DNA from: Flavobacterium sp. ALJ2
GTDB lineage: Bacteria > Bacteroidota > Bacteroidia > Flavobacteriales > Flavobacteriaceae
Length of the DNA: 64,000 nt
Direction: 5' to 3'
Assembly (NCBI RefSeq): GCF_015594725.1
Contig: NZ_JADNRC010000001.1
Coordinates: 310,001 to 374,000 of the forward strand
Of this stretch, positions 42,481 to 52,223 are shown piece by piece (position 1 is the first letter of the stretch; every line of letters starts with the position of its first letter). A model generated the notes under the pieces. It made no database searches and was not told the origin of the DNA. It saw only the letters and a list, made by a program, of their open reading frames with translations. The position numbers and the translations under genes are program-made.

Positions 42481-42507
42481 AGAGGGCACTTTATGATGGT
42501 GCCCTCT
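42481..42507 (-). terminator. Terminator/attenuator between GH109 and GH35 genes
   Basis: AGAGGGCAC (42481-42489) pairs with GTGCCCTCT (42499-42507). On the minus-strand transcript it is followed by TTTTTG, 33 nt past the GH109 stop. Confidence 0.75.
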
Positions 42508-42539
42508 TGATGCAATTTAACTAACTTCAAAATTTTATT

Positions 42540-43919
42540 TTATTTAGAAAATTCTAAACCTTTTAATTTGTTCCAACCACCACGTGTGAAATCTGGAATT
42601 TCTACTGGACTTGAATTGTTATCCAATGAAATTTCTGTTAATGGACCTAAGCAAGACCATTCAGCAAGATCGTATACATCCATATCAAGAGGTAATCCGT
42701 TTTGTAAACAGTGAATCAAACGGTAATCCATGATGAAATCCATTCCACCGTGCCCACCTACTTGTTTTGCTTTTTCTTCGATTCCTACTACAATTGGGTG
42801 CTTGTATTTTTCCATTAATGCTTTTTTGACATCTTCTGGCATGAATTTGTGTGCACTTAGGTTTTCATGATCTGGTTTAATATCTGAGCTAATTGATTTA
42901 GCATCTAATGCATACCCTTCTACTGGATATTTATTAGCAAATCCTTTAGTTCCACTAAGTTGATACATACGGCTGTACGGACGTGGAGATGTTACATCAT
43001 GTTGAATTTGGATTGTTTTGCCATTTTCTGTACGAATCATAGTCATGGTATGGTCTCCGTTTCTGAAATCTTTAACGTCGACACCTGATTTTTCTTTAAT
43101 GTAAGCTGGGTTTCCTACTGCTTTTGTATCCATAGAAACTAGGTAGTTCATCTTGTCACCACGGTGAATGTTTAATGCTTGACAAGCTGGCCCCATACCA
43201 TGCGTTGCATAAATATCTCCACGGTGTTTTTTATTGTAATCCATACGCCAGTTATTCCAGTATTCTCCCCAAAATGGTTGAAGACCGTGAATATAAGAGC
43301 CTTCAGCATGAAGTATCTCTCCAAATAAACCTTGTTGAGCCATGTTTAATGTAGTAAGTTCGAAGAAATCATACACACAGTTTTCTAGCATCATACAGTG
43401 TTTACGCGTTTTTTCGGAAGTATCTATAAGATCCCAAATTTCTTTCATAGTCATTGCACCCGGAACTTCTATTGCTACGTGTTTACCATCTTTCATAGCT
43501 TGAGCACCAATATTAGCATGATGTTTCCAATCGGTTGCAATATATACTAGGTCTACATTTGGTAACGCTGTAACTTTTTTCCAAGCATTTTCATCTCCAT
43601 AAAACTCCTGTGCTTTAGGAAGCCCTTGTTTTGTTAGTATTTCATTTGCTTTTGCAGTGTTCTCTTGTGTCATGTCGCATAATGCAACAATCTCTACTCC
43701 AGGAATATGTGTCATACGTTCTACTGCTCCCGGACCGCGCATTCCGAGTCCGATAAAAGCAACACGAACGTTTGGAATTGGTGCTGTGGCTAAACGTAAA
43801 ACATCTTTTTGTCCTTTGGCACGAGCAGGGGTAGGTGTCTTAATCATTTGGGCTGAAGAAGTCGCATATCCTAAGAAGAGGCAGGATATCAGAATAAATT
43901 TAAAGATACTAGTTTTCAT
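42540..43919 (-). CDS. GH109 family protein (Gfo/Idh/MocA type), alpha-N-acetylgalactosaminidase-like
   Basis: A 459-aa exported protein with a signal peptide at 1-23 (LGYATSSAQ). The Rossmann start VRVAFIGLGMRGPGAVERM binds NAD, and the family-specific stretches HVAIEVPGAMTMKEIWDL, HGMGPACQALNIHRGDKMNY and the C-terminal KQVGGHGGMDFIMDYRLI mark GH109. GH109 enzymes remove alpha-GalNAc (blood-group A or Tn antigen) by a redox mechanism with enzyme-bound NAD, not by a classical acid/base pair. Length fits (about 440-470). Part of the leftward set susC-susD-DUF3472-GH109-GH35. Confidence 0.9.
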   Translation of the reverse strand: MKTSIFKFILISCLFLGYATSSAQMIKTPTPARAKGQKDVLRLATAPIPNVRVAFIGLGMRGPGAVERMTHIPGVEIVALCDMTQENTAKANEILTKQGLPKAQEFYGDENAWKKVTALPNVDLVYIATDWKHHANIGAQAMKDGKHVAIEVPGAMTMKEIWDLIDTSEKTRKHCMMLENCVYDFFELTTLNMAQQGLFGEILHAEGSYIHGLQPFWGEYWNNWRMDYNKKHRGDIYATHGMGPACQALNIHRGDKMNYLVSMDTKAVGNPAYIKEKSGVDVKDFRNGDHTMTMIRTENGKTIQIQHDVTSPRPYSRMYQLSGTKGFANKYPVEGYALDAKSISSDIKPDHENLSAHKFMPEDVKKALMEKYKHPIVVGIEEKAKQVGGHGGMDFIMDYRLIHCLQNGLPLDMDVYDLAEWSCLGPLTEISLDNNSSPVEIPDFTRGGWNKLKGLEFSK

Positions 43920-43980
43920 GTTGAATTAATTTTAATTTAAAATTGTGGGCAATCTATTTTGGGATTGTCTTAGTGTTTTT

Positions 43981-45279
43981 TTATGGCAAAGTACTAAAAT
44001 TTATACTTGGCTTATTATGCTTTAATGGTTTTGTAAATTTAGTTTTGGCTTTAGTGTATTTGTTAAAGAAACCACCATCTTTTAAAAAGAAGTGTCCTTT
44101 TTCGACGCCACCAGAATAATCCATTCGATATCCTTTTCTTCCTGTATTATCTACTGTAAAAATAGCTGAATCTATTTCGGTCCAAATGCCTTTATCATCG
44201 CAATACCATTGATTATTAAATAAAACTTTACGAGATTTATTTCCTTGTTGTGGTACGAAATTCTCTAGGAAAGAATGAAATCTTTTTAAGTAAGTATTGG
44301 TTTTCGGACGGTTAAAACTTGCAATTAGCATCCATTTGTTTAATTCTGGTGCATAAAAGTATGCGGTGTATGTGGTTGAGTTATCATTTTGAGGAACTCC
44401 GTTAAGCAGGAATTTATAGGTGCTTCCAGCTTTCCAGTTGTATCTTAAATAACTTTGCCCACCAGATCCTTCGTTTCCAAATTCACCAGTTTGTACATTT
44501 TCTCCTTTTTTAAGCATTTTAATTTTATGTGATTCAGGAATGCTTTTTGGATCATCTGTAACAAAAGGGCTCCAGACAGAAAACAATACGCGACGCTCAG
44601 TTTCGGAATTTACTTGAATTCCAAAATAACCTTCGCCAAAGCCGTTTGCCATATAATAAGAACCTATTTTGTCTTCGTTTACAGGAACGGTAATTTCGTT
44701 ATAATACCATTGAACGTTTACTTTTTCGGGTACTTCATAATTTAAATGAACTGAAGGACCTCTTCGTCCCCAATGAAAAAAGTTGTCATCATTATTAGGT
44801 ACAAAAGCAGTTTTTCCTTGGAGTGCTGACCCGCTAATGATTAATTTAGAAATAGAAGGGAAGTTACTTTGTGTTTTACTAATCCCTTTTATTTTTAAAG
44901 CAACATATCCTGTGTCAATAATTTTCCATTCGTTTATTACAATTGGTCTTTTGTTGTCTTCGTCAAATTCGATTTTTTTAAATTCTTTGTTAATGCCAAA
45001 TTCTACTGTAGATTTCCCTTGAACATCTACAAATTCATCTGTTGATATTTTAATCAATCCTGGAGTTGAAACCCTAAAATAAACAGTGAAGTATTCTTTA
45101 GGATTGGTCCAGTTTTCTATTCCGTTATCGGTTATAGTGTTATTACTTTCAAGATTGTAAGAACTAAAAGCATTTCCGCCAAGAGGCAAATGAATTTCGT
45201 TTTTAGAATCTTGTGCCAATACATTTGTACCTATAAATAACAATGTAAGGAAAGAAAAAATAATTTTATAATATTTCAT
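43981..45279 (-). CDS. DUF3472 protein with N-terminal DUF5077-like domain
   Basis: A 432-aa secreted protein with a signal peptide at 1-22 (LLFIGTNVLAQ). The N-terminal part (EIHLPLGGNAFSSYNLESNN ... ISTDEFVDVQGKSTVEFGIN) fits DUF5077, a beta-sandwich often next to carbohydrate enzymes. The C-terminal part (NNDDNFFHWGRRGPSVHLNY, GYFGIQVNSETERRVLFSVW, YRMDYSGGVEKGHFFLKDGG) is DUF3472. No catalytic role is proven for either as far as I know; a carbohydrate-binding or lyase-like role is plausible from its location between susD and GH109. A stable hairpin precedes it at 45324. Confidence 0.85.
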   Translation of the reverse strand: MKYYKIIFSFLTLLFIGTNVLAQDSKNEIHLPLGGNAFSSYNLESNNTITDNGIENWTNPKEYFTVYFRVSTPGLIKISTDEFVDVQGKSTVEFGINKEFKKIEFDEDNKRPIVINEWKIIDTGYVALKIKGISKTQSNFPSISKLIISGSALQGKTAFVPNNDDNFFHWGRRGPSVHLNYEVPEKVNVQWYYNEITVPVNEDKIGSYYMANGFGEGYFGIQVNSETERRVLFSVWSPFVTDDPKSIPESHKIKMLKKGENVQTGEFGNEGSGGQSYLRYNWKAGSTYKFLLNGVPQNDNSTTYTAYFYAPELNKWMLIASFNRPKTNTYLKRFHSFLENFVPQQGNKSRKVLFNNQWYCDDKGIWTEIDSAIFTVDNTGRKGYRMDYSGGVEKGHFFLKDGGFFNKYTKAKTKFTKPLKHNKPSINFSTLP

Positions 45280-45323
45280 TTAGCCTGATTTTAGCTATTA
45301 TTGTTTTTGCGTTTAACTTCTCC

Positions 45324-45356
45324 AGAATCCTCCTTAATTATCTAAGGAGGAATTCT
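45324..45356 (-). other. Stable intergenic hairpin between susD and the DUF3472 gene
   Basis: AGAATCCTCCTTA (45324-45336) pairs with TAAGGAGG plus ATTCT (45343-45356) with one bulge. No U-run follows on the minus strand, so it is more likely an mRNA processing or stability element than a terminator. Confidence 0.5.
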
Positions 45357-45389
45357 AAAGAGAGCCTTATTTACTAACTAACCATAAAA

Positions 45390-45431
45390 CTCAAAATTAG
45401 TTTTTTCAAAATCCTACTTATGGATTTTGAG
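45390..45431 (-). other. Overlapping alternative hairpins at the susD stop codon
   Basis: The plus strand has CTCAAAAT (45390-45397), CAAAATCC (45407-45414) and GGATTTTGAG (45422-45431). The last can pair with either of the other two, giving mutually exclusive stems that include the end of susD. The outer one is followed by UUUU in the transcript. Confidence 0.4.
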
Positions 45432-47115
45432 TTAAAGTTCCAGGATATGCATTTATTTCCGATTGAGGAATATATTGCACTACTCTTGGACTTGTTGCTG
45501 GATAATCTACCATTGGTGTATGAGGTCCAGGGTAACGGCGCGTCATTGTTTGTCCGTTTCTGTATACATCATATCCACGTTGTGCTTCAAAAGCAAGTTC
45601 CAGCTGACGTTCTTCATCAATAAGTTGTACTGCATTTGTACTAGTTAAAGAAGTATATCCGCCTCCTATAATTGATCTTTCTCTAACGATATTTAAATTT
45701 TTAAGCGCATTTTGATAATCTCCTTTTTTAGCATACGCTTCAGCCATATTCAAATACATTTCGGCTAATCTTGAAATAATAGGCGAGTGTAGGTGAGAGC
45801 TATTGTCTTGTAAAGAACATTTTGTAACGTAGTACATAGGATATACACGATTTAACAACATCATATAATCTTTTTCTCCTACATACGTTTTTCCAGCATA
45901 ATTTATCGAATAGTTATTTTCGGCAGCATTTACTACGGTAAGATTGTAATCTGTATTTGCGATTGTTATATAATATGAACCGTTAGAATTTGTCTTAAGA
46001 GGTTGTTGTATATAGTTATAGCCAGTTTGTGCTCCTGCAGCATTAAAAGCATCTACAATGAAGCGGAAAGCTTCTGTTTTATTGTTAGCAGCATCCAATG
46101 CATATTGAGGATCGATAAAAGCCCATCTTGCATCTTTCTTTAGACCAGATTTACGTAAAAGATCTAAGTATTTTGCACTTGCATACATTTCTCCCCAACC
46201 TTGTCCTTGTATATTAGCGTACATACCACCAATACCATAATAATGATCAAAACCTGAGTACTCTGAAGCGACACGTTTAACAGCAAAAATAGTTTCTGTT
46301 TGTCCGCTTGCATCAGGTGCAAAAGTGTTATATTTCATAAAATCGGCTCTGCTAAGTAAATTATAACGACCGCTATTAATTACTTTATTTGCATACTCAA
46401 TAGATAAATCAGCGTATTGTTGATTAGGTGATTCATAAGTTCCACTCATGTATAAATATACTCTGGAAAGCATTGCTTGCGCAGCTTCTTTGGTTGCATA
46501 AGCTGCAGTTCTGCTTTCATTCATTAAGGCTTCCCCTTTTTTAAGATCGCTAATTGCTTGCTCATAAGTTGCTTTTACAGTAGCTCTATCTGGTAGGTTG
46601 ATGTTGGCAATATCTTCAGGTAATCCGTTAACAATTGGCACACCCAAATTAGTTTCTGGAGATTGTGCATAAGGTCTACCATACGTTTTAACTAAATAAA
46701 AATAAACCATTCCTCTTAAGTAATAAGCTTCTCCTAATTGTTGATCCATTTTTGGACTTTCTCCTTCAGAAATCATTTTCATCAAGTCACTTGATTGTGA
46801 AATCACTTTATAACTATTATTCCAGAAAGTAGATAATCTATCATTAACTGGGCTATGCTGATAAGAAATAAAGGTGTAGAATGCATCTGTAGAGGTTCCT
46901 CTAATCATGATGTTATCTCCTGGATATTCACCTACACGATGCATTACATCCGACCAGCCTTTAAGCTGAGCATAACACCCGTTAAGAAGTACTTCGACAG
47001 CAGCTTCTTTATCCTGCATGATTTTATCTTTTGTATATGAGCCAAATGGTTCTCGCTCCAGTTCACATGAAGATAGAAAACTAAGAGTAATAAATAATAT
47101 GAATATTTTTTTCAT
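45418..47115 (-). CDS. SusD/RagB-family outer-membrane nutrient-binding lipoprotein
   Basis: A 565-aa surface lipoprotein (signal ends LSFLSSCELEREP, Cys17). SusD helical architecture: TPR-like segments such as EAAVEVLLNGCYAQLKGWSD, QQLGEAYYLRGMVYFYLVKT and AAQAMLSRVYLYMSGTYESP, then HSPIISRLAEMYLNMAEAYA and DEERQLELAFEAQRGYDVYR, the conserved C-terminal SusD motif. It lids the SusC channel and captures glycans. Length is typical. It starts 11 nt after susC, so the pair is one transcript. Ligand not predictable, but linked GH35 and GH109 suggest Gal/GalNAc glycans. Confidence 0.95.
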   Translation of the reverse strand: MKKIFILFITLSFLSSCELEREPFGSYTKDKIMQDKEAAVEVLLNGCYAQLKGWSDVMHRVGEYPGDNIMIRGTSTDAFYTFISYQHSPVNDRLSTFWNNSYKVISQSSDLMKMISEGESPKMDQQLGEAYYLRGMVYFYLVKTYGRPYAQSPETNLGVPIVNGLPEDIANINLPDRATVKATYEQAISDLKKGEALMNESRTAAYATKEAAQAMLSRVYLYMSGTYESPNQQYADLSIEYANKVINSGRYNLLSRADFMKYNTFAPDASGQTETIFAVKRVASEYSGFDHYYGIGGMYANIQGQGWGEMYASAKYLDLLRKSGLKKDARWAFIDPQYALDAANNKTEAFRFIVDAFNAAGAQTGYNYIQQPLKTNSNGSYYITIANTDYNLTVVNAAENNYSINYAGKTYVGEKDYMMLLNRVYPMYYVTKCSLQDNSSHLHSPIISRLAEMYLNMAEAYAKKGDYQNALKNLNIVRERSIIGGGYTSLTSTNAVQLIDEERQLELAFEAQRGYDVYRNGQTMTRRYPGPHTPMVDYPATSPRVVQYIPQSEINAYPGTLTQNP

Positions 47116-47126
47116 GGTTTTGTTTT

Positions 47127-50100
47127 TTAAAGAGTAAGATTAAAACCTAATACAAATCTGCGTGTTTGAGGATATACAGAGGTTGAAACTCCTGTTATTG
47201 TTCTTACACCACCTCTTTCAAATGGAGGTATCTCAGGATCAACACCTGAGAAATTTGTTATTGTAAACAAGTTTTCCCCTGATACAAATATTCTTAGGTT
47301 AGAAATATTCAAACGTTCAATAGATAAATTATATCCAAATGATACACTTCTCATTTTTAAGTATGATCCATCTTCTAAGAAACGAGATGATGCTTTATTT
47401 GAGTTACTATTATTATTGTAAGAAGCTTGTGGGTGTGTAGCAATATCGCCTGGTTTTTCCCAACGGCTCCATCCTTTTTGAAGATTCATTTGGTTACGAT
47501 CGGTATAAGCTCCATCCGAATCAAATTCTGCACGAGCATAGTTATAAATTTTACCACCTACAGAATAACTGAATGTTGCTCCAAAATCGAAATTTTTATA
47601 ATTTAAACTAGTAGAAAATCCTCCGTAATAAGATGGAGTATAGGCATCGATAGCAATTTGATTTTTTGAAGCTTCACCATAGTCAGACGTTTTAACACGT
47701 TCCCCAGCTGCATTGGTTGTAAACCATTCTGGTTTTCCATTATCAGGATTTACACCAGCCCACTCTGTAAGATACCAAGTATCAACATCTTTACCAGGTG
47801 TTAATAGTTTGTTTGCTGAACCAGAAATACCAGTTCCGTCACCTACAATAATCTGTTGTTTTGTTCCGTAAAGACTGGTTACTTTGTTTTTGTTTAAACC
47901 AATATTGGCATCTACATTCCATCTCCAGTTTTCATTTTTAATAATATCTACATTTACAGATGCCTCAAAACCTTTGTTGTTTACAGAACCAACATTTCTC
48001 CAGATACTGGTTACTCCGATTACTCCAGGTAAAGGTACCTCGTATAATAAACCAGAAGTATCTTTGTCGTAATAGTCTAATGTTATATTAATTCTGTTTA
48101 AAAGGCTAATGTCTAAACCAACACCAGTTGTAAATGTTTTTTCCCAGCTTAAATCAGGGTTTCCTATTTGAGAAATAAGAGCACCTGGGTTCTCATTATA
48201 ACCAGAAGATACAGAGTATAAAGGTAAGTGCAGGTATAAACCATTTGGTCTGTTTCCTACTGAACCATAACTTGCTCTAAGTTTTAAGTTATTGATGAAA
48301 TCAGCCTTAAAGAACTTTTCTTTATGAATGTTCCAACCACCACTAATAGAAAAGAAATTACCATATCTTGCATTTTCTCCAAAATTAGAAGCCCCATCAC
48401 GGCGTATAGAAAATTGTGCCATGTATCGCTCATCATAAGTGTAATTAATGTTGGTAAACAAAGATTGAACAGCCCATTGCGATCTGTTTCCTTTAACTTT
48501 TTCGGGAACAGTAGCTGCATCTGCAACAATAAACCCAGGAGGTATTCCTGTTGAAACTCCTTCAGTGCTTTTGCCATTATATTCATTCCATTCGTATCCT
48601 GCAATTGCGTTTACAGCATGTGCTCCAAATGATTTGTTGAATTTGAATAATTGACTGGTATAAAAACGATTATTACTAGTAGTTTCATCTGTAATTCTTC
48701 CTTTTACTGATAACCCCTCAGAAGATCTTGGATCTATGTAGGTCATTGAGTTGTAATTTGAGAATGTATAGTTATTTGTAGAAGTGAATGATAACCAACT
48801 ATTAATTTTAGCATCAAAGTCTAAATTAGTTCTAACACTGTATCGTTCAGATTCTCCATAATTCCATTGTAAGTCATACAAATAGTTAGAACCAGTTGTA
48901 TTTACCCAAGTAGGATTTGGTTGGTTACCTACCAAAGTTCCATCAGGAAGATATGGGTTATCCCAAGGCATATTACCATACATAGCACCTACAGAATGCT
49001 GTTTGTCTTCAGTTTCTGTACGTGTGATATTTGCTTGAGGGCGTATTGTTAGCCAATTGTTTACTTTATAGCTAAATTTAAGAAGTAAGTTATAACGGGT
49101 ATAATCATATCCTTTTATAGCACCAGTTTCGTCATATATACCAAGAGAGACATAGCTTTTGAATACATCACTACCACCGTTAATTGATAAGTTAAAATCT
49201 CTTGCAATACCAGTTTTTGTAGCATTTTTCCACCAGTCGTAATTTTTATTTCTTAATTCAGGAGTCCACCACCAAGCATTACTAAAATCTTGTTTGTTAG
49301 GAAAAGAATCATACAAATCATATAATTCCTGACCATTCATAATATCAAAATTTCCTGTGTTTACAGTTGTTGCAGCAGTTTTTATAGAGGCATTAATGGT
49401 TGCCTTACCAGATTTTCCACTCTTTGTAGTAACAATGATAACCCCGTTTGCCCCTTGAGATCCATACACAGCGGTAGATGCAGCATCTTTAAGTACTGTC
49501 AAGGTTTCGATATCGGCTGGATTCATATTTCCAGAGCTACTTCCTACAATCACACCATCGATAACCCATAAAGGGTCAGTGCTTCCGTTAACTGTAGTTT
49601 TTCCACGAATAACGATTTTACCAGCATCTCCAGGCTGTCCGTTTCCTGAACTTACATAAACTCCAGTTGCTTTACCAGCTAATAAATTCTCTACAGATGG
49701 AGTGGTAATATCAGTAAGTTTTTTATTGTCTAAGGTTTGTAAAGCTCCAGTAAGGCTCTCTTTTTTAATTTTGCTGTAACCAACGATAACTACTTCGTCC
49801 ATTACTTCTCCAGCTTCTTTTAAAGCAACAACGATAGGCCCTTTTCCAATCGTTACTTCTTGTTCTTGCATTCCCATATAAGAAATAACCAATATAGTCT
49901 GGGTATCTGCTACCTCAATGGCAAATTCACCATTGTAATCTGTTTGTACTCCAATGCTAGTTCCTTTAATTAAGACATTTACTCCAGGAAGAGGTAGTCC
50001 AGAGGCATCAGTTACTTTGCCCTTAACAATTTTTTGCACTAATGATAAATCAACTCTATTTGTATTTACTTCTTTTGATGAAGTAGCTGTTGAAATTTGA

Positions 50101-50201
50101 AAAGTCAAAGCAAACAATGAAAGAATTGTCAATTTAATTTTCTTTCTAGAAGGGGTGCTTAACCGAAAACTTCTAGGTTTTTGTTTAATTAATAAATTCA
50201 T
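47127..50201 (-). CDS. SusC/RagA-family TonB-dependent outer-membrane transporter
   Basis: A 1024-aa TonB-dependent channel. After an extended signal region (residues about 1-45, KLTILSLFALTFQISTATS) comes the carboxypeptidase-like plug extension (KGKVTDASGLPLPGVNVLIK, QTDYNGEFAIEVADTQTIL), then the SusC signature DEVVIVGYSKIKKESLTGAL, the plug (STAVYGSQGANGVIIVTTKS), and a 22-strand barrel ending RRFVLGFNLTL. It imports glycan fragments together with SusD. It is controlled from a region 220-310 nt upstream that holds two LacI-type operator copies and a TTG-N20-TAGTTTCG promoter. It leads the operon susC-susD-DUF3472-GH109-(GH35). Confidence 0.95.
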   Translation of the reverse strand: MNLLIKQKPRSFRLSTPSRKKIKLTILSLFALTFQISTATSSKEVNTNRVDLSLVQKIVKGKVTDASGLPLPGVNVLIKGTSIGVQTDYNGEFAIEVADTQTILVISYMGMQEQEVTIGKGPIVVALKEAGEVMDEVVIVGYSKIKKESLTGALQTLDNKKLTDITTPSVENLLAGKATGVYVSSGNGQPGDAGKIVIRGKTTVNGSTDPLWVIDGVIVGSSSGNMNPADIETLTVLKDAASTAVYGSQGANGVIIVTTKSGKSGKATINASIKTAATTVNTGNFDIMNGQELYDLYDSFPNKQDFSNAWWWTPELRNKNYDWWKNATKTGIARDFNLSINGGSDVFKSYVSLGIYDETGAIKGYDYTRYNLLLKFSYKVNNWLTIRPQANITRTETEDKQHSVGAMYGNMPWDNPYLPDGTLVGNQPNPTWVNTTGSNYLYDLQWNYGESERYSVRTNLDFDAKINSWLSFTSTNNYTFSNYNSMTYIDPRSSEGLSVKGRITDETTSNNRFYTSQLFKFNKSFGAHAVNAIAGYEWNEYNGKSTEGVSTGIPPGFIVADAATVPEKVKGNRSQWAVQSLFTNINYTYDERYMAQFSIRRDGASNFGENARYGNFFSISGGWNIHKEKFFKADFINNLKLRASYGSVGNRPNGLYLHLPLYSVSSGYNENPGALISQIGNPDLSWEKTFTTGVGLDISLLNRINITLDYYDKDTSGLLYEVPLPGVIGVTSIWRNVGSVNNKGFEASVNVDIIKNENWRWNVDANIGLNKNKVTSLYGTKQQIIVGDGTGISGSANKLLTPGKDVDTWYLTEWAGVNPDNGKPEWFTTNAAGERVKTSDYGEASKNQIAIDAYTPSYYGGFSTSLNYKNFDFGATFSYSVGGKIYNYARAEFDSDGAYTDRNQMNLQKGWSRWEKPGDIATHPQASYNNNSNSNKASSRFLEDGSYLKMRSVSFGYNLSIERLNISNLRIFVSGENLFTITNFSGVDPEIPPFERGGVRTITGVSTSVYPQTRRFVLGFNLTL

Positions 50202-50270
50202 ACTCTTAAAAATGGGTTTGGTTAATAATTTTTTTGTTGTGTTAACTGGTATTCATTTTTATTATAATTG

Positions 50271-50291
50271 ATTTAAGGAAGCTCCTTAAAT
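50271..50291 (-). other. Hairpin in the susC leader
   Basis: ATTTAAGGA (50271-50279) pairs perfectly with TCCTTAAAT (50283-50291), 3-nt loop, 70 nt before the susC ATG. No U-run; possible translation or stability element. Confidence 0.45.
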
Positions 50292-50427
50292 GAAATATTT
50301 ATGCTATGCTTTTCTAATATTAATTAGCTGAAAAACTCAATTTTAAAATCTGAAAACATATGTTTTTTCTTATTTATTCAGTCGCGTTTTTTTAACATAA
50401 ATTGTGCTTTATTTTTTTTAGATATGA

Positions 50428-50458
50428 CGAAACTATATATTAAATTTTTATTAAACAA
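50428..50458 (-). promoter_or_regulatory. susC promoter with variant -7 box
   Basis: On the minus strand TTG (50458-50456), 20-nt spacer, TAGTTTCG (50435-50428). The block is nearly identical to 52194-52223: ACGAAACTAT and TTATTAAACAA recur with the same spacing within 1 nt. The predicted leader is about 220 nt. Confidence 0.55.
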
Positions 50459-50474
50459 GGAAAAACACAAAAAA

Positions 50475-50511
50475 TGTGCTCGAACACACAATATTTGTGT
50501 TCTCGAGCACA
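50475..50511. promoter_or_regulatory. Double LacI-type operator upstream of susC
   Basis: TGTGCTCGAACACA (50475-50488) and TGTGTTCTCGAGCACA (50496-50511), centres 22 bp apart, about two helical turns. The first differs by one base from the perfect palindrome at 52241. They lie 16 nt upstream of the -33 TTG. Confidence 0.65.
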
Positions 50512-50908
50512 TTTTTTTTATTGAAAATGTTTTTTTAGTAATAAAATTCTAGTTTATTATTAAAAAAAAGGAAGTCTAGCGTTCATGGAAAAACAGGAAT
50601 TTTGCAGGTAATTATTATTAGATGAGGAAATAAATAAAAATATTACTAAAAAAGTTATGAATTTTATATAAAACATTTCAATTGAATAGTAGATGTATTT
50701 AAAATAGGACTGTTAATAAAACAATAATATAGTACCAATAACGGCCTTTTAAATTGAAGTTTTAATGTTTTTTTGGGTTGAATTGAGGCTCATGAATCCC
50801 TTCAAATATTGGAAGTTATTTGAAGGGGGTGATTACTTAAATTTGTGCTAATTTTATAAAATCAAATGGGGATATTAGAAATAAAAAGCGATTTTAAAAT
50901 AGAGAATT
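50512..50908. other. 397-nt AT-rich region between susC control region and the metallophosphoesterase
   Basis: No gene is seen. An 11-bp perfect hairpin (50798-50808 with 50817-50827) lies about 80 nt past the metallophosphoesterase stop, without a U-run; it may protect or end that transcript. Confidence 0.4.
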
Positions 50909-52132
50909 TTACCTTTTAGTATTAAGTGTAAACAAACCTATTTCTGTTCCAGAATCATTAAGCATTAGTAAGTTTAAAACTTTAGGATTGGCATCAATTC
51001 GTATTAAAGTTCTAGTTCCTGTTTTTGGACCGCCACCAATAACAAAATGATAGGAGTGATCTTTGTTAGGTTCAAACATTCCGTATTCGTGAGTATGTCC
51101 TGCAACAAACAAGTCGATTTTATATTTTTCGAATAAAGGACCAAATAATCTTCGGCATTCAGTTGTTCCATGTTCTTCATCAGAGTGATAATGTGGAATA
51201 TGCATCATCACTACGCGAAAAGGAGCGTTCTTAAAGGCTTTAGATTTCATTTGTTTCTCTAACCAAACGGCTTGTTCTTCGCGATAAGAATCATAGTTAA
51301 CAGTTCCACCATATACAGGGTGAGAGTCTTTCTTGTCTTCGCCAGTATCTAAGACAATTGTAAAAACGGGACCCATCTGGAAAGTGTAATATTCCTTCTT
51401 GTTGTAATTGCAATAATAATCTAATAGATTTCTAGAGTATTTCCCTCTGGTTTCATGATTTCCTCTCACAAACATAAAGGGTTTTTCTGTCGAAAATATG
51501 TTGCAAGGATTGAGTAAGTGATTGATAATTTGGTTTTCATCCGTTTGATAGTCAAACATGTCTCCGTTAAGGAAAACAAAATCATATGGCTTGTTTTGGT
51601 TGAGTTGTATGAGTTCGCTAAAAGATTCTGGATGGTCATGAATATCATTTAGAACCAGCCAGCTTACTTCTTTTGTTTTTGGGTCGAGTGTGTTAAAGTG
51701 ATATGTTTTGCTGTTAATAATGTCTCCAAAAGTGATTTTATAAGGTTGAAAATCTAGAATTTGTTTGGAGAAAACTTTATAATAATATTTGGTATTAGGT
51801 TTAAGATTTGTGAGTGTTACAGTATTAATCTTAGAATTAGTATTCATCATACCGTGAGCACATTGTTGGGCTTTGGTTCCTAAATTTTCGGTTTCTCCAT
51901 ATTCGACCCAATTTAAACAAAGTTGGTTAGTGAGCCACATTATGGTGATACCATCATTGGTAGGAGCTTGAAGATAAGGCTTTGTTAAAAAATCATGATT
52001 AGAGTCTAATGCTTCGATATTTGTATTTGATGCTAAAGCCGATAAAGGTAAGCCAGTTGCTATAACAGATCCCGAAATACCTACTATAGTTTTTGTTAAG
52101 AAGGAACGGCGGGAGTTTTTTTCTTCTTTCAT
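50909..52132 (-). CDS. Tat-exported metallophosphoesterase (purple acid phosphatase-like)
   Basis: A 407-aa phosphoesterase. The N-terminus KEEKNSRRSFLTKTIVGISG is a twin-arginine signal, so it is exported folded with its metals. An Fn3-like domain follows (DFLTKPYLQAPTNDGITIMW). The calcineurin-type metal site is complete: LNDIHDHPESF (D..H), FLNGDMFDY (GDxxD), VRGNHETRG (GNHE), MMHIPHYHSD, and VAGHTHEYG (GHxH). The substrate is unknown; in a glycan locus it may strip phosphate from sugars or glycoconjugates. Its promoter is the twin of the susC promoter and shares the LacI-type operator at 52241 with the divergent CBM9-like gene. Confidence 0.9.
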   Translation of the reverse strand: MKEEKNSRRSFLTKTIVGISGSVIATGLPLSALASNTNIEALDSNHDFLTKPYLQAPTNDGITIMWLTNQLCLNWVEYGETENLGTKAQQCAHGMMNTNSKINTVTLTNLKPNTKYYYKVFSKQILDFQPYKITFGDIINSKTYHFNTLDPKTKEVSWLVLNDIHDHPESFSELIQLNQNKPYDFVFLNGDMFDYQTDENQIINHLLNPCNIFSTEKPFMFVRGNHETRGKYSRNLLDYYCNYNKKEYYTFQMGPVFTIVLDTGEDKKDSHPVYGGTVNYDSYREEQAVWLEKQMKSKAFKNAPFRVVMMHIPHYHSDEEHGTTECRRLFGPLFEKYKIDLFVAGHTHEYGMFEPNKDHSYHFVIGGGPKTGTRTLIRIDANPKVLNLLMLNDSGTEIGLFTLNTKR

Positions 52133-52193
52133 AAAAGATAAAATTTTGGTTATTTATAGTTTAAATGGTTGTTATTTAGAGATAAATAGAAAA

Positions 52194-52223
52194 CGAAACT
52201 ATCGATTATATTTTATTAAACAA
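52194..52223 (-). promoter_or_regulatory. Promoter of the metallophosphoesterase gene, variant -7 box
   Basis: On the minus strand TTG (52223-52221), 19-nt spacer, TAGTTTCG (52201-52194). It is a near-copy of the susC promoter; the operator at 52241 starts 17 nt upstream of the TTG, as at susC. Confidence 0.55.

Noticed and set aside
50471..50517. Large palindrome with T-run read as an intrinsic terminator
   Set aside because: Its half-sites match the 14-bp palindrome at 52241 and it lies upstream of a promoter, so an operator explains it better.
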